This document shows, one piece after another, positions 48,327 through 62,383 of a DNA stretch of 64,000 bases (positions are counted from its first letter, which is position 1; the number at the start of each line of letters is the position of its first letter). Both the position numbers and the translations under genes were made by a program. Under the pieces are notes generated by a model, which was not told the origin of the DNA, searched no databases, and saw nothing but the letters and a program-made list of their open reading frames with translations. This DNA is from Gammaproteobacteria bacterium (GTDB taxonomy: Bacteria; Pseudomonadota; Gammaproteobacteria; Burkholderiales; Sulfuricellaceae): NCBI GenBank assembly GCA_018823025.1, contig JAHJJI010000089.1, forward strand, positions 1 through 64,000. Direction: 5' to 3'.

Positions 48327-49706
48327 TCAGGGAGAAGGTTTGTTTTTTTGAGGCCGTTTCCAGCCTGGGATTGTAACCTGCTTTGCCCGCGACAGAGTAA
48401 GTTGCTCCGCCGGTGCATCCCTGGTGATCGTCGCTCCCGCACCAATGGTTGCACCCTTGCCTACGGTAACCGGGGCTACCAGTTGGGTGTCCGAACCGAT
48501 AAACGCGTCGTCTTCGATAACCGTCCTGTGCTTGTAGGCGCCATCGTAGTTGCAGGTAATAGTACCGGCGCCGATATTCACGTTTTTCCCTACCGTGGTA
48601 TCACCGATATAACTCAGGTGGTTGATCTTGCTGCCACGGTCAACCTGGCTATTCTTCAGCTCGACGAAGTTGCCGACATGCACATCTTCTGCCAGTTCGG
48701 TACCAGGGCGAAGTCGGGCAAACGGTCCAATACGTCCATTATCACCAATTCGCGCCTCCTCAATCAGGCTGAATGGCGCAATCCGGGTCCCCTCTCCGAC
48801 ACTGACATCGCGCAGAACGCAGTTGGCGGCAATAGTGACATTATCGCCCAACACCACCTTGCCTTCAAAAACGCAGTTGACGTCGATGCTGACATCTCGG
48901 CCACAGACCAATTCGCCACGCACGTCGATTCGCTTTGGGTCCATCAGACGTACGCCTCGCTCCATCAACCTTGTGGCAACTTCATGCTGGTGCAGACGTT
49001 CCAGATGCGCCAACTGAGCGGCGCTGTTTACCCCTATCACCTCCCAGTGGTGGCCAGGGTGGCGAGCATTCACTCTCACGCCATCCCCCACAGCCATGGC
49101 GATAACGTCAGTCAAATAGTACTCTCCCTGGGCATTGTCGCTGCGCAAGGCACTAAGCCATTTTTTCATCTTAGCATTGGGTAGTGCCATGATGCCCGTA
49201 TTCACTTCATGTATGGCGCGCTCCGCCTCATTCGCATCTTTGTGCTCTACAATGGATTTTACTTGGCCTTGCGCATCGCGCAGGATTCGGCCGTATCCCT
49301 CCGGATCCGGTAACGACACCGTCAGCAAGCCAACCGAATCTCCATTCATTGAGTCCAGCAGGTTACGTAGCGTACTGACGGAGATCAGCGGCACGTCACC
49401 ATACAGAATCAGGGTCACCCCGTCATCATCCAACTCCGCCGCCGCCTGCTGTAAGGCATGTCCGGTTCCAAGTTGCTGCACCTGATTGACCCAGGTGATG
49501 TCGCTGTCAGCGTATGCCTGCGGCACGGCCTCACCACCATGGCCATAAACCACCAGTAGTTTTGCAGGGTCAAGTTCTCGCGCGGCATTGATGACATGCC
49601 CGAGTAGTGGACGGCCCGCAAGCGGGTGCAGAACCTTCGGGCGGGCTGAGTGCATGCGCGAACCTTTTCCGGCCGCCAATATAACGATGTTAAGTTTTGA
49701 TATCAT
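48327..49706 (-). CDS. glmU: Bifunctional UDP-N-acetylglucosamine synthesis enzyme GlmU
   Basis: This 459-residue enzyme acetylates glucosamine-1-phosphate and then adds UMP. The N-terminal uridylyltransferase has the signature [25 protein letters not shown]. The C-terminal left-handed beta-helix acetyltransferase has repeats such as [26 protein letters not shown] and [15 protein letters not shown]. It pairs with glmS downstream. The ATP synthase terminator at 49728-49754 separates it from atpC, so glmUS likely has its own promoter. Confidence 0.97.
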   Translation of the reverse strand: MISKLNIVILAAGKGSRMHSARPKVLHPLAGRPLLGHVINAARELDPAKLLVVYGHGGEAVPQAYADSDITWVNQVQQLGTGHALQQAAAELDDDGVTLILYGDVPLISVSTLRNLLDSMNGDSVGLLTVSLPDPEGYGRILRDAQGQVKSIVEHKDANEAERAIHEVNTGIMALPNAKMKKWLSALRSDNAQGEYYLTDVIAMAVGDGVRVNARHPGHHWEVIGVNSAAQLAHLERLHQHEVATRLMERGVRLMDPKRIDVRGELVCGRDVSIDVNCVFEGKVVLGDNVTIAANCVLRDVSVGEGTRIAPFSLIEEARIGDNGRIGPFARLRPGTELAEDVHVGNFVELKNSQVDRGSKINHLSYIGDTTVGKNVNIGAGTITCNYDGAYKHRTVIEDDAFIGSDTQLVAPVTVGKGATIGAGATITRDAPAEQLTLSRAKQVTIPGWKRPQKNKPSP

Positions 49707-49727
49707 CAGTTTGTTTTGCCTATAAAA

Positions 49728-49754
49728 AAATGGCAGCCTCTAGGGCTGCCATTT
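49728..49754 (-). terminator. Terminator of the ATP synthase operon
   Basis: AAATGGCAGCC and GGCTGCCATTT pair around a TCTAG loop. On the minus strand a run of T follows, 29 bases after the atpC stop. Confidence 0.82.
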
Positions 49755-49782
49755 CAACACTACCGACCCACTCGCACAAGCA

Positions 49783-50205
49783 TTACCTCTGCTTGCGCAG
49801 GTGTTGAATCGCATGTAACTGGGCGATGGCCTCGGCCAACTCGGCCTGTGCCTGAGCGTAATCGATCGACGCCGTGCGATCGCGCATGGCCTCCTCAGCT
49901 CGTTGCTTGGCTTCCATTGCCTTCACCTCATCCAGGTCTCTGCCGCGAACCGCGGTGTCGGCAAGGATGGTCACCACCGAAGGTTGAACCTCGAGCAAGC
50001 CGCCGGAAACGTAGATCAACTCCTCTTCGTCGCGGTCAGGTAACTTGAGACGAACCGAGCCCGCCTTGATTTTTGTAATCATCGGCGCATGACGTGGGTA
50101 AATACCCACTTCGCCCATTGCCGCCGGAGCGACGAGGAATTCTACCACTCCGGAGAAAAGCGAACGTTCCGCACTGACCACGTCCACATGCATTGTCATT
50201 GCCAT
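49783..50205 (-). CDS. atpC: ATP synthase epsilon subunit
   Basis: This 140-residue subunit of the F1 rotor stalk is a coupling and inhibitory subunit. The N-terminal beta-sandwich starts [17 protein letters not shown] and includes [19 protein letters not shown]. The C-terminal helical hairpin is rich in Ala and Glu ([29 protein letters not shown]). It is the last gene of the operon, 12 bases after atpD. Confidence 0.95.
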   Translation of the reverse strand: MAMTMHVDVVSAERSLFSGVVEFLVAPAAMGEVGIYPRHAPMITKIKAGSVRLKLPDRDEEELIYVSGGLLEVQPSVVTILADTAVRGRDLDEVKAMEAKQRAEEAMRDRTASIDYAQAQAELAEAIAQLHAIQHLRKQR

Positions 50206-50217
50206 GGTTGATTTGCC

Positions 50218-51618
<1,401 letters not shown>

Positions 51619-51626
51619 TCATTCGG

Positions 51627-52490
51627 TTAAACCGCTGCGGCGCCCGCAACGATCTCGGATAGTTCCTTGGTGATGGCTGCCTGACGGGTTTTGTTGTAAA
51701 TCAGCTTGAGTTCGTCAATCACGTTCCCGGCATTATCCGAAGCCGCCTTCATCGCCACCATCCGTGAGCTTTGCTCGGAGGCAATATTTTCAGCCACTGA
51801 CTGATAAATCAGGGTCTCGATATACCGCACCAGCAGCTCGTCAATGACCTGTTTAGCATCTGGCTCATAAATATAATCCCAATGGCCGCTTGCGCTTCCC
51901 AACGCTTCACCACTAATGGGCAGTAGCTGCTCCATCACCGGCTCCTGCTTCATGGTATTGACGAAGCGGGTGAAACAGATATGCAACGCGTCGATGCGGC
52001 CATCATTATAGGCATCCAACATCAACTTAACCGGCCCGATCAGTTTTTCCATGTGCGGTGTATCGCCCAGATGCGTCGCCTGTGAAAGCACGCTAGCTCC
52101 GATGCGCTGCATGAAACCTAGTGCCTTGTTGCCTATAGCGCAAACCTCAACGCCATGCTTGCCACCTTCCCATTCCTTCATCCTGGCCAGGGTCATACGC
52201 AGGACGTTGGTGTTCAGTCCACCGCACAACCCCTTATCCGAGGTCACCACGATCACCCCGATACGGCTCGGGTTCTCGCGTTTTACCAGAAAAGGATGTT
52301 TGTATTCCGGATTGGCGTGGCTCAAGTGTGCCGCTACATTGCGAATTTTCTCTGCATAGGGCCTGGCCGCACGCATCCGATCCTGCGCTTTGCGCATTTT
52401 GGAGGCCGCAACCATTTCCATGGCTCGGGTTATCTTCTGGGTATTCTGGACGCTCTTGATCTTGGTCCGAATTTCTTTACCGCCAGCCAT
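51627..52490 (-). CDS. atpG: ATP synthase gamma subunit
   Basis: This 287-residue central shaft of F1 has the long N-terminal helix [35 protein letters not shown] (residues 1-35) and a C-terminal helix [42 protein letters not shown] (about 243-284). These two coil together inside the alpha-beta hexamer. [13 protein letters not shown] lies in the Rossmann-like middle. Length is normal. It lies 30 bases after atpA. Confidence 0.96.
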   Translation of the reverse strand: MAGGKEIRTKIKSVQNTQKITRAMEMVAASKMRKAQDRMRAARPYAEKIRNVAAHLSHANPEYKHPFLVKRENPSRIGVIVVTSDKGLCGGLNTNVLRMTLARMKEWEGGKHGVEVCAIGNKALGFMQRIGASVLSQATHLGDTPHMEKLIGPVKLMLDAYNDGRIDALHICFTRFVNTMKQEPVMEQLLPISGEALGSASGHWDYIYEPDAKQVIDELLVRYIETLIYQSVAENIASEQSSRMVAMKAASDNAGNVIDELKLIYNKTRQAAITKELSEIVAGAAAV

Positions 52491-52520
52491 CAGTCAACTC
52501 CGCTGTGAATTCGTTTGCGC

Positions 52521-54056
52521 TCAATAAACGGCGCTGGCTTTGAAATCATCGATCGCCGCGCTCAACGCTTTTTCTGCTTCCGCGTCCATTTCCTTGGTTT
52601 CTTCGATCTTGTCTCGCAACGCGCTGTACTTGCTCTTGATGAAAGCGTGCAAAGCAGCCTCGAAGGCCAGCGCTTTTTTCACGTCGACATCGTCAAGATA
52701 ACCCTTGTTTACGGCAAACAACGTGAGGGCCGTATCGGCCACAGTCATCGGAGCGAACTGAGCCTGCTTCATCAGCTCGGTAACCATTTTGCCGCGTTCC
52801 AGCTGCTTGCGGGTTGCCTCGTCAAGATCGGAGGCAAACTGGGCAAACGCAGCCAGCTCACGGTACTGCGCCAGCGCCATACGAATACCGCCGCCCAGCT
52901 TCTTGATCACCTTGGTCTGCGCCGCACCACCGACGCGGGACACGGAAAGACCGGCGTTGATTGCGGGACGAATGCCGGCGTTGAACAAGTCAGTTTCCAG
53001 GAAAATCTGACCATCGGTAATCGAAATCACGTTGGTCGGAACGAACGCCGAAACGTCGCCGGCCTGGGTTTCAATGATCGGCAGCGCGGTGAGCGAGCCT
53101 GTCTTGCCTTTTACCCCGGAACGCTTTTCAACGTCTTCCGCGTTAATGCGCGCAGCGCGCTCGAGCAGACGGGAGTGCAAGTAGAACACATCCCCCGGGT
53201 AAGCTTCGCGGCCAGGCGGACGCCGCAGCAACAGGGAAATCTGGCGGTAGGCCCAAGCCTGCTTGGTGAGGTCGTCATAAATGATCAGTGCGTCCTGACC
53301 ACGGTCGCGGAAGTATTCGCCCATCGAGCAACCCGAATAAGGCGCGATATACTGCATGGCTGCCGAGTCGGATGCGGTTGCGGCCACTACGATGGTGTGG
53401 CCCATGGCGCCGTGCTCTTCCAGTTTGCGCACCACGTTGATAATGCTCGACGCTTTCTGGCCGATAGCCACGTAGATGCAGACGACCCCGGTACCCTTCT
53501 GGTTGATGATAGCATCCACGGCCACGGCGGTTTTTCCGGTTTGCCGGTCGCCGATGATCAGTTCGCGCTGGCCGCGGCCGATTGGCACCATGGCGTCAAT
53601 AGACTTGAGGCCGGTTTGTACTGGTTGAGACACTGACTGGCGAGCAATAACACCAGGAGCAATTTTTTCGATCGGGGATTTTTCGGTGGTGTTGATCGGC
53701 CCCTTGCCGTCGATCGGCTGACCCAACGAGTTCACCACGCGTCCCATCAGTGCTTCGCCGACCGGCACCTCCAGAATGCGGCCGGTACACTTGACGGTGT
53801 CGCCTTCAGTAATGTGCTCGTATTCGCCCAACACCACGGCGCCGACCGAGTCTCGCTCAAGGTTGAGAGCCAGGCCGAAGGTGTTACCGGGAAACTCCAG
53901 CATCTCACCCTGCATTGCGTCACTCAGGCCATGAACTCGGACAATACCGTCGGTAACCGACACGACCGTGCCCTGATTCCGCGCCTCGGCCGTGGTGGCC
54001 AGGTTTTCGATTTTGCTCTTGATCAGCTCACTGATCTCTGAAGGATTCAACTGCAT
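52521..54056 (-). CDS. atpA: ATP synthase alpha subunit
   Basis: This 511-residue non-catalytic nucleotide-binding F1 subunit has an N-terminal helix ([19 protein letters not shown]), P-loop [19 protein letters not shown], and [17 protein letters not shown]. The Arg finger region is in [19 protein letters not shown]. It is eight bases after atpH. Confidence 0.97.
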   Translation of the reverse strand: MQLNPSEISELIKSKIENLATTAEARNQGTVVSVTDGIVRVHGLSDAMQGEMLEFPGNTFGLALNLERDSVGAVVLGEYEHITEGDTVKCTGRILEVPVGEALMGRVVNSLGQPIDGKGPINTTEKSPIEKIAPGVIARQSVSQPVQTGLKSIDAMVPIGRGQRELIIGDRQTGKTAVAVDAIINQKGTGVVCIYVAIGQKASSIINVVRKLEEHGAMGHTIVVAATASDSAAMQYIAPYSGCSMGEYFRDRGQDALIIYDDLTKQAWAYRQISLLLRRPPGREAYPGDVFYLHSRLLERAARINAEDVEKRSGVKGKTGSLTALPIIETQAGDVSAFVPTNVISITDGQIFLETDLFNAGIRPAINAGLSVSRVGGAAQTKVIKKLGGGIRMALAQYRELAAFAQFASDLDEATRKQLERGKMVTELMKQAQFAPMTVADTALTLFAVNKGYLDDVDVKKALAFEAALHAFIKSKYSALRDKIEETKEMDAEAEKALSAAIDDFKASAVY

Positions 54057-54064
54057 GATCTCTC

Positions 54065-54601
54065 CTAACTTTTGAGCGTAAACGCCATGTTTTGTAATTG
54101 GCCGCGCACCGACGCGTCAATCACGACGTCGCCCGCTACGATTCTGACACCGCCGATAAGTTCGGGATCCAGGGTTACGGTCGCCTCAACTTTGCGCTTG
54201 TATTTGGTTTCCAGGCGACGCACTAAATCTTCTTTCTCTGCGTCACTCAGGGGATAGGCACTGAAAATCTCGGTATCCATGACGCCGCCGTGCAGTGCCC
54301 GTAGCAGCTCGAACTGCTCGCGGATTATCGGCAGCAAGGTCAGCCGCCCATTCTCCAGCAGCAGCTTCACCATGTTTACACCTTGTGCATCGATACTCTT
54401 TTCGCACACGGCGAGAAACGCGTTTCGCTGTTGTGCCGCCGTCAGCCGGGGGTTGCCGATCACCGCCTGCATCTGCGGGTCGCTAACAACCATTGACGCA
54501 AATTCCAGCATCTGCGACCACTTATCGAGTGTGTCACCCTGCTCGGCGATGCGGTAAACCGCTTCGGCATAGGGTCTGGCTATGGTAGTGACTTCTGCCA
54601 T
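54065..54601 (-). CDS. atpH: ATP synthase delta subunit
   Basis: This 178-residue subunit links F1 alpha to the b-subunit stator. The N-terminal helical domain begins [21 protein letters not shown], and the C-terminal part carries [39 protein letters not shown], the family signature region. It is seven bases after atpF. Confidence 0.95.
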   Translation of the reverse strand: MAEVTTIARPYAEAVYRIAEQGDTLDKWSQMLEFASMVVSDPQMQAVIGNPRLTAAQQRNAFLAVCEKSIDAQGVNMVKLLLENGRLTLLPIIREQFELLRALHGGVMDTEIFSAYPLSDAEKEDLVRRLETKYKRKVEATVTLDPELIGGVRIVAGDVVIDASVRGQLQNMAFTLKS

Positions 54602-54608
54602 GATGTCT

Positions 54609-55079
54609 CTATAGCTCGCTTTTGATCGATGTCAGGAGCTCTGCGTGAACCTTGGCATCTATTTCGCGACGAAGGATTTTCTCCGCGCCGGCTATCGCCA
54701 GGTCAGCTACCTGCTGGCGCAAACTTTCCTTGGCCCGATGAACCTCCTGCTCTATTTCTGCCTTGGCTCCAGCAACGAGACGGTCACCTTCTTCCTTGGC
54801 ATGGTCTTTGGCTTCCTCGATGATCTGGGTTGCGCGCTTCTCTGCCAGGGCGATCACATCAGCCGCTTTCTGCTTGGCCTCATGCATGCCCTCAGTAGCA
54901 CGGCGGGAGGCCAGCTCCAGTTCGTGCTTTCCGCGCTCACCAGCGGCCAATCCATCGGCGATGACCTGCTTGCGAGCGGTCAACACCTGCATGATGGGCG
55001 GCCAAACGAACCTCATGCAGAACCAGACGAACATGATGAACATGATCGTTTGCCCGAGAAGGGTTGCATTGATATTCAT
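54609..55079 (-). CDS. atpF: ATP synthase b subunit
   Basis: This 156-residue stator subunit has one N-terminal membrane helix (LLGQTIMFIMFVWFCMRFVW) and a long charged coiled coil (about 35-140; AAGERGKHELELASRRATEG and onward) that reaches F1. It is 37 bases after atpE. Confidence 0.95.
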   Translation of the reverse strand: MNINATLLGQTIMFIMFVWFCMRFVWPPIMQVLTARKQVIADGLAAGERGKHELELASRRATEGMHEAKQKAADVIALAEKRATQIIEEAKDHAKEEGDRLVAGAKAEIEQEVHRAKESLRQQVADLAIAGAEKILRREIDAKVHAELLTSIKSEL

Positions 55080-55116
55080 GCATGAACCTTTCTTATGTTA
55101 AGAATTACTATCCGCC

Positions 55117-56258
<1,142 letters not shown>

Positions 56259-56633
56259 TTATTGTTTCTCTATTCCACTGAATATTGTCGAAAATACCAA
56301 GGTCAACTGCCCCAGAACAAAACCGATCAGCAAAGGCACCGGCATCAGCTTCAACCATCCCAATCCCGCCACTATCAGCAGCGCGACCATCAAAAAACGC
56401 TCCATGCTGAAGCGTACCAACCAAGCCAGTTCTTGACGCGCTTCTTGCACTGGCCGCTGCGCACCGGCACGCATGCACCAGATCAGAAACAACGCATTTG
56501 CCACGGCTACCGCGCCACCAAAAAATGCCGCAACAGCAACATTTCTTTCCTGCCAGATTAACAACAACGATGCGCCAAGCATTACCGTAACAGCCTGCAC
56601 ACCGACCGCCCCGTAACCTACGCCCATTTGCAA
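56259..56633 (-). CDS. atpI: ATP synthase subunit I
   Basis: This 124-residue protein has four predicted membrane helices (VQAVTVMLGASLLLIW, VAAFFGGAVAVANALFLIW, FLMVALLIVAGLGWL, LLIGFVLGQLTLVFSTIF). As first gene of the operon it fits AtpI, which helps assemble the c-ring. Sequence conservation in this family is low, so the call rests on topology and position. Confidence 0.85.
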   Translation of the reverse strand: MQMGVGYGAVGVQAVTVMLGASLLLIWQERNVAVAAFFGGAVAVANALFLIWCMRAGAQRPVQEARQELAWLVRFSMERFLMVALLIVAGLGWLKLMPVPLLIGFVLGQLTLVFSTIFSGIEKQ

Positions 56634-56662
56634 ATCACAGTCAGAAATAAAAAGTGACGCGA

Positions 56663-56691
56663 TTTTAATCCCTCCTTGACCCGCTCGTCAA
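56663..56691 (-). promoter_or_regulatory. Possible promoter of the ATP synthase operon
   Basis: On the minus strand TTGACG (56691-56686) and TTAAAA (56668-56663) are 17 bases apart, about 30 bases before atpI. The -10 match is weak. This lies in the 183-base gap between parB and atpI. Confidence 0.35.
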
Positions 56692-56816
56692 TTTAAGGGC
56701 ATTCCAGAGGCTCGCTCAACCGGGTATTTCATTTAGGACCTAAACATCAGATTACAGGCAATTTAATACATAGGCAAATACTTATATTCTTATATGCCCA
56801 TAAGAAATTCTACACA

Positions 56817-57665
56817 TCATCTTTCGCTCAGTCGACTAACAATATCGTCCAGTTGCTCCAGGCTATCGTAATTAATGATCAGCTTGCCCCGGCCCTTATT
56901 TTGTGTTTTTAGCGTTACTATGGCACCCAGTTTTTCCGCCAAGTCTTCCTGCAGCCTTAAAATATCCCGGTCCGGCTTGGTCTTGGGCTTTGAGTCCGGC
57001 GGTTGTTGCTGACGCTGAACCAGCCTTTCCGCTTCGCGCACTGACAAGCCTTTGCCCACAATCTCATTGGCCACCGTAATTTGTCCCACATTAGGCAGGC
57101 TTAGTAGCGCTCTGGCATGCCCCATGTCGAGTTGATTGTGCATCAGCAGCTCCTGCACCGGCGCTGCCAGATTGAGCAGGCGCAGCAGATTGCTTACCGC
57201 GCTACGCGATCGCCCTACCGCTTCAGCGGCGAGCTGGTGAGTCATATCAAACTCGTTAATCAGGCGCTGGATTCCCGTAGCCTCCTCCAGCGGATTGAGG
57301 TTCTCTCGCTGAATATTCTCAATCAACGACATTGCCAATGCAGCCTCATCCGCCACCACCCGAACCAGCACCGGCACTTCTGTCAGCCCGGCAAGCCGAG
57401 CTGCGCGCCAACGCCGCTCGCCGGCAATAATTTCATAGTTGCCCGCAATCAGCGCCCTGGCCAGTATGGGCTGCATGATGCCCTGGGATTTGATGGATTC
57501 GGCCAATTCCGCCAGGGATTCCTGGTCCATGTGGGTGCGCGGCTGATATTTTCCTGGCTGGAGCTGATCCAGTTGTAAATTTTGCAGCCTATCTGTATTT
57601 TCTTCTTCACCGCCGCCAGCCAGCAGTGCATCAAGACCGCGTCCCAATCCCTTCATTTTTACCAT
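56817..57665 (-). CDS. parB: Chromosome partitioning protein ParB
   Basis: This 282-residue DNA-binding CTPase spreads from parS. It starts MKGLGRGLDALLAGG, carries the CTP-binding GERRWRAARLAGL and AMSLIENIQRENLNPLEEA segments, a helix-turn-helix (MTHQLAAEAVGRSRSAVSNLLRLL) and a C-terminal dimer domain. Its parS site lies at 61027-61042. It follows parA by seven bases. The start may be ATG 57665 or ATG 57656. Confidence 0.96.
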   Translation of the reverse strand: MVKMKGLGRGLDALLAGGGEEENTDRLQNLQLDQLQPGKYQPRTHMDQESLAELAESIKSQGIMQPILARALIAGNYEIIAGERRWRAARLAGLTEVPVLVRVVADEAALAMSLIENIQRENLNPLEEATGIQRLINEFDMTHQLAAEAVGRSRSAVSNLLRLLNLAAPVQELLMHNQLDMGHARALLSLPNVGQITVANEIVGKGLSVREAERLVQRQQQPPDSKPKTKPDRDILRLQEDLAEKLGAIVTLKTQNKGRGKLIINYDSLEQLDDIVSRLSER

Positions 57666-57672
57666 TTCCCTC

Positions 57673-58431
57673 TCACTTTCTTACCATTTCGCCAGCCAGC
57701 GCCAAATAGGCCAGTGCGCCTTTCGATGTTTTGTCGTGATACAGCACTGGCACACCATAGCTGGGCGCTTCCGCCAACCTGACATTACGCGGAATCACGG
57801 TGCGGTATACCTTATCGCCGAAATGTCGTTGCAGTTGCTCCGACACCTGTTGCGCTAGGGTATTCCTCGGATCGAACATCGTCCGCAGCAACCCCTCGAT
57901 TTCCAGTTGCGGGTTAAGGCTGGCACGAACTCGTTTGATGGTTTGCACCAGATCGCTCAATCCCTCAAGAGCATAATATTCGCATTGCATCGGGATCATC
58001 ACCGCCTGCGCAGCGCAAAGACCGTTCACCGTCAGAAGGTTGAGCGCCGGCGGGCAGTCGATCAGCACAAAATCGTAATCTGCCTCAATATTTGCCAAGG
58101 CGTTCTTAAGACGTTTTTCCCGGTGCGGCAAATCCACCAGTTCGACCTCCGCACCCGCCAATTCGCGGTTGGAAGGGATCAGGTCAAACTTGCCGCAGGT
58201 GTTGGTGATACGCACCTCCGCGATGCTCTTTTCCTCCAGCAGCACATGATATACCGTCTGCGTCAGAGCCATTTTGTCGACACCACAACCCATGGTGGCG
58301 TTGCCCTGTGGATCAAGGTCGATCAGCAGCACACGGCGTTTGGTTGCCGCCAGGCTGGCCGCAAGATTAACTGTGGTGGTGGTCTTCCCCACCCCTCCTT
58401 TTTGATTTGTAATTGCGAGTACTTTTGCCAT
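57673..58431 (-). CDS. parA: Chromosome partitioning ATPase ParA
   Basis: This 252-residue Soj-type ATPase has ITNQKGGVGKTTTTVNLAASLA, DLDPQGNATMGCGVD and VLIDCPPALNLLTVNGL. With ParB and parS it moves the origin region. ATG 58431 is preferred to the preceding ATG 58434. It lies nine bases after rsmG. Confidence 0.96.
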   Translation of the reverse strand: MAKVLAITNQKGGVGKTTTTVNLAASLAATKRRVLLIDLDPQGNATMGCGVDKMALTQTVYHVLLEEKSIAEVRITNTCGKFDLIPSNRELAGAEVELVDLPHREKRLKNALANIEADYDFVLIDCPPALNLLTVNGLCAAQAVMIPMQCEYYALEGLSDLVQTIKRVRASLNPQLEIEGLLRTMFDPRNTLAQQVSEQLQRHFGDKVYRTVIPRNVRLAEAPSYGVPVLYHDKTSKGALAYLALAGEMVRK

Positions 58432-58440
58432 CACTCCACC

Positions 58441-59082
58441 CTAACCCATTGCTTCCATTTTTATCGGTCGCAGCAAAACCAGATGCCGCTCAGCATCCAG
58501 GCTCGGCACCTTGAGCGGCTCCACTCCCTGCAATGCAACGGTAGCCGGCAATCGGGTCAACTCCTCATATGGATAAAGCCCCTTCATGGCCAGCATCTGC
58601 CCAGTATCACTACATAAATGCAACGCCAGGCCGGCGAACTCGGCCAAATCAGAAAATGCCCGAGAAATCACTACATCGTACTTTTCTTCCGGCCGCCATG
58701 CCTCTACCCTTTCGCAGACTATTGTCGTGTTATTCAAGCCCAACTCCAGACAGGCTTGCCGGAGAAAACTGGTTTTTTTATGGTTGCTGTCCAGCAGGGT
58801 AACCTCAAGTGACGGATTCGCCAGTGCCAAGGGGATTCCCGGCAGACCGGGACCAGTTCCGACGTCAATGATTCGGCGCCCGCCGATATGCGGCAAAACC
58901 GCCAAGCTATCGAGCAAATGCTGGGTTACCATTTTTTGTGGATCACGCACGGCAGTCAGGTTATAAACCTTGTTCCATTTCTGTATGAGCTCAACATAGC
59001 TCAGCAATCTCGATTGCGTTGCCGGGTCTAAATACAGGCCCATTTCCTCCAGACCACAGGCTAATATTTCTTCCAGGCTCAT
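58441..59082 (-). CDS. rsmG: 16S rRNA (guanine-N7) methyltransferase RsmG
   Basis: This 213-residue SAM-dependent enzyme methylates G527 (E. coli numbering) of 16S rRNA. It has [22 protein letters not shown], the SAM loop [17 protein letters not shown] and [16 protein letters not shown]. Its ATG overlaps the mnmG stop by four bases (ATGA), so translation is coupled. Confidence 0.96.
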   Translation of the reverse strand: MSLEEILACGLEEMGLYLDPATQSRLLSYVELIQKWNKVYNLTAVRDPQKMVTQHLLDSLAVLPHIGGRRIIDVGTGPGLPGIPLALANPSLEVTLLDSNHKKTSFLRQACLELGLNNTTIVCERVEAWRPEEKYDVVISRAFSDLAEFAGLALHLCSDTGQMLAMKGLYPYEELTRLPATVALQGVEPLKVPSLDAERHLVLLRPIKMEAMG

Positions 59083-60977
59083 GCGCTTTTCTTCTCATCA
59101 CTAATCTTTTGGCTACGTTTCAAGTGCACCAGCAGTACAGAAATCGCCGCTGGCGTCACCCCGGAAACACGCCCCGCCTGCCCCAAGGTTTCAGGCTTGT
59201 GCTGGTTAAGCTTCTGCTGCACTTCTATGGAGAGCCCGTGCACCTCGCGGTAATCTAAACTCAAAGGCAGGGCCATGGCTTCATAATGCTGGTGACGGGC
59301 AACCTCCTCCTGCTGACGCGCGATGTAACCCTGGTACTTGGCTTGGATCTCAACCTGTTCGGCCACCTTTGAGTCTCCAACCCCAACTCCGGCGCCCGTC
59401 AGCGTCATCAAGTCGCTGTAGCTGACATCAGGCCGGCGCAGTAAATCCAATAACGAATACTCCCGCTCGATCCCCTTTCCCAGCACCCTTTCCGCATCTT
59501 CCTGGGGCAGCAACTTCGGATTAACCCAGACGCTTTTCAAGCGTTCCTGTTCGCGCGCGATAGCCTCACGCTTTTCCACGAAACACCGCCACCGCGCATC
59601 ATCAACCACGCCGAGTAGCCGCCCCTCTTCCGTCAATCGCAGGTCAGCATTGTCCTCGCGCAACATCAACCGGTATTCGGCGCGACTGGTAAACATGCGG
59701 TAAGGCTCAACCACGCCACGAGTGATCAGGTCATCCACCATCACCCCGAGATAGGCCTGATCCCGACCTGGATACCAAGCTTCTTTTCCCTGTGCCGACA
59801 ACCCGGCATTAATACCCGCCAGGATTCCCTGCGCGGCGGCTTCTTCATAGCCGGTTGTCCCATTGATCTGGCCCGCGAAGAATAGTCCCTGTATTAGCTT
59901 GGTTTCCAATGAGTGCTTTAGCCCGAGTGGGTCAAAAAAATCGTACTCTATTGCGTAGCCAGGCCGAGTAATATGCGCATTTTCAAATCCTTGTATCGAC
60001 CGCACCAGTTCAACCTGCACATCGAAAGGCAAACTGGTAGAGATGCCGTTGGGATAGATTTCATGGGTATTCAACCCTTCCGGCTCAACGAAAATCTGGT
60101 GCGAATCCTTGCCGGAAAAACGCATGATCTTGTCTTCGATAGACGGGCAATAGCGTGGCCCCACGCCCTCAATCACGCCCGTATAAAGCGGCGAGCGGTC
60201 CAGTCCGCCGCGGATAATATCGTGAGTACGCAGATTGGTTTGAGTGATCCAGCATGGCAATTGGCGCGGATGCTGTGCAGAAGAGCCAAGGAAGGAAAAT
60301 GCCGGCGCCGGGTCGTCGCCGGGCTGCTCCACCATCACCGAATAATCCAGACTGCGTCCATCGATACGCGGCGGAGTGCCCGTCTTAAAACGCTTCACTG
60401 GCAATTGGATCTCGCGCAACCGTTGCGCCAAGGTAATCGAAGGGGGGTCTCCGGCGCGCCCAGCCTGATAATTCGACTGCCCAACATGGACCAAACCCGC
60501 CAGAAACGTGCCTGCCGTTAACACCACGGCCTTAGCCTGAAAACGCAAACCCAGCTGGGTAATCACGCCCACCACACGGTCTTGCTCAAGGATCAGGTCA
60601 TCGACCGCCTGCTGGAACAACCACAGATTGGGTTGATTCTCCAGTCGACCCCGAATCGCCTGCCGATAAAGGACACGGTCGGCCTGCGCGCGCGTTGCCC
60701 GCACCGCCGGCCCCTTGCTGGAGTTGAGTATGCGGAACTGGATGCCCGCCTCATCTGTCGCCGCCGCCATAGCGCCACCCAGGGCATCGACCTCCTTCAC
60801 CAAATGGCCCTTGCCGATGCCGCCAATCGAGGGATTACACGACATCTGGCCGAGCGTTTCGATGTTATGCGTCAACAATAGCGTTTTCAGCCCCATGCGG
60901 GCGCTGGCCAGTGCAGCCTCGGTTCCTGCATGGCCGCCGCCGATCACGATAACATCAAACTGGGAGGGATAAAGCAT
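59079..60977 (-). CDS. mnmG: tRNA uridine 5-carboxymethylaminomethyl modification enzyme MnmG
   Basis: This 632-residue FAD enzyme works with MnmE to modify U34 of tRNAs. It has the FAD loop [21 protein letters not shown], the signature [22 protein letters not shown] and [26 protein letters not shown] 60977 ([15 protein letters not shown]) is chosen; the in-frame ATG 61010 adds an atypical leader. The parS site lies just upstream. Confidence 0.96.
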   Translation of the reverse strand: MLYPSQFDVIVIGGGHAGTEAALASARMGLKTLLLTHNIETLGQMSCNPSIGGIGKGHLVKEVDALGGAMAAATDEAGIQFRILNSSKGPAVRATRAQADRVLYRQAIRGRLENQPNLWLFQQAVDDLILEQDRVVGVITQLGLRFQAKAVVLTAGTFLAGLVHVGQSNYQAGRAGDPPSITLAQRLREIQLPVKRFKTGTPPRIDGRSLDYSVMVEQPGDDPAPAFSFLGSSAQHPRQLPCWITQTNLRTHDIIRGGLDRSPLYTGVIEGVGPRYCPSIEDKIMRFSGKDSHQIFVEPEGLNTHEIYPNGISTSLPFDVQVELVRSIQGFENAHITRPGYAIEYDFFDPLGLKHSLETKLIQGLFFAGQINGTTGYEEAAAQGILAGINAGLSAQGKEAWYPGRDQAYLGVMVDDLITRGVVEPYRMFTSRAEYRLMLREDNADLRLTEEGRLLGVVDDARWRCFVEKREAIAREQERLKSVWVNPKLLPQEDAERVLGKGIEREYSLLDLLRRPDVSYSDLMTLTGAGVGVGDSKVAEQVEIQAKYQGYIARQQEEVARHQHYEAMALPLSLDYREVHGLSIEVQQKLNQHKPETLGQAGRVSGVTPAAISVLLVHLKRSQKISDEKKSA

Positions 60978-61026
60978 GGTCAACCGGAGTGCGAAATGAG
61001 TGCGAATCATAACCCAAAAAAGCTAT

Positions 61027-61042
61027 TGTTTCACGTGAAACG
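61027..61042. promoter_or_regulatory. parS: parS centromere site
   Basis: TGTTTCACGTGAAACG matches the bacterial parS consensus TGTTTCACGTGAAACA at 15 of 16 positions. It sits between mnmE and mnmG, about 3.4 kb from parB. It marks the ParB loading site and an origin-proximal position. Confidence 0.9.
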
Positions 61043-62383
61043 CTATTTTCCGATACAGAAACGGGAAAAAATCTCCCCCAGCAAATCGTCTGATGTAAAT
61101 TCACCGGTTATGCTGGAAAGCGCATTCTGGGCCAACCGAAGCTCCTCAGCAAAAAACTCGACCCGGCCCTCACAAGCCGCCGCAAGAGACAGTCGCTCCT
61201 TGGCTTCGCGCAATGCACTCAGGTGGCGCTCACGCGCCATGAATACACCCTCGGCACCCGTCTGCCACCCGACGACTCGCAGCAGATGCTCATGCAGCAG
61301 ATCGATTCCAGCGCCAGTCTTGGCTGAGAGGTAAATGTCCACCACGCCGCCCGCAGCATCCACTCTAGGCTCATGGCCGAGGAGATCAACCTTGTTGAAA
61401 ACCCGGAGCAACGGCAGGTCTGCCGGCAATTTGGCAATAATGTCCAAGTCAGCCGAAGCGATTCCTTTCGCCGCATCGATCAGTAGCAAGGCTGCGTTGG
61501 CTTGCTGTATCGCGCTCCAGGTGCGGGCGATACCGATTTTCTCTACTTCATCTTCGGTGACGCGCAATCCAGCTGTGTCGATAAAATGCAGCGCCACGCC
61601 CTCTATAGCGATGTGCTGACGGATCGCATCACGAGTGGTTCCCGCCACAGGGGTAACGATTGCCACTTCCTCGCCAGCAAGCTGGTTAAGCAAGCTGGAT
61701 TTACCCACATTCGGCTGGCCAATAAGAACAATATGCAAGCCTTCACGCAACAGGCTACCCTGATTTGATTGGCGGAAGACCTTATCCAGCTGAGCGCTGA
61801 TAGCGGCTAGCTGGTTTAGCGCATTGGACTCCTCGAGAAAATCGATTTCCTCTTCCGGGAAATCCAGGGTCGCCTCCACCAGCATACGCAGGTTGATCAG
61901 CGCCTCCACCAGTTGATGAATGGCATAAGAAAACTCCCCACGCAGTGAACGCATTGCGGTTATCGCCGCCTCAGTGGTGGCCGCATCGATCAGGTCTGCA
62001 ACGCTTTCCGCCTGAGCCAGGTCCATCTTGTCGTTAATAAAAGCGCGCTGGGTAAACTCTCCCGGCAGCGCCGGGCGCGCGCCCAATTCCAGGCAACGGC
62101 CCAGCAACCGGCGCAACACCGCGTCGCCACCATGACCTTGCAGTTCGAGAACATCCTGACCAGTATAGGAATGGGGGGCGGGGAAATACAGGGCGATACC
62201 CTGATCAATTACCTCCCCATCTGCCGCCAGGAAATTACTCAGCGTAGCGACGCGGGGAACGGGGGTTTTCCCTAGGATACTATTGGCTAAGCCGCTCAGG
62301 TCTTCCCCGGAAACACGCACCACGCCAATACCACCGCGCCCATGGGCAGTGGCAATTGCGGCGATAATATCAGTGCTTACCAT
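61043..62383 (-). CDS. mnmE: tRNA modification GTPase MnmE
   Basis: This 446-residue GTPase has the N-terminal formyl-tetrahydrofolate-binding domain ([23 protein letters not shown]) and helical domain. The inserted G domain has P-loop [12 protein letters not shown], switch TTRDAI, DTAGLR and NKVD. The C-terminal motif is the usual FCIGK. ATG 62383 overlaps yidC by 14 bases; the frame open to 62443 lies inside yidC and is not used. Confidence 0.96.
   Translation of the reverse strand: MVSTDIIAAIATAHGRGGIGVVRVSGEDLSGLANSILGKTPVPRVATLSNFLAADGEVIDQGIALYFPAPHSYTGQDVLELQGHGGDAVLRRLLGRCLELGARPALPGEFTQRAFINDKMDLAQAESVADLIDAATTEAAITAMRSLRGEFSYAIHQLVEALINLRMLVEATLDFPEEEIDFLEESNALNQLAAISAQLDKVFRQSNQGSLLREGLHIVLIGQPNVGKSSLLNQLAGEEVAIVTPVAGTTRDAIRQHIAIEGVALHFIDTAGLRVTEDEVEKIGIARTWSAIQQANAALLLIDAAKGIASADLDIIAKLPADLPLLRVFNKVDLLGHEPRVDAAGGVVDIYLSAKTGAGIDLLHEHLLRVVGWQTGAEGVFMARERHLSALREAKERLSLAAACEGRVEFFAEELRLAQNALSSITGEFTSDDLLGEIFSRFCIGK

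Noticed and set aside
60978-61042. Chromosome origin oriC between mnmG and mnmE
   Set aside because: The gap is only about 65 bases and holds parS, with no cluster of DnaA boxes; oriC is probably nearer dnaA outside the window.
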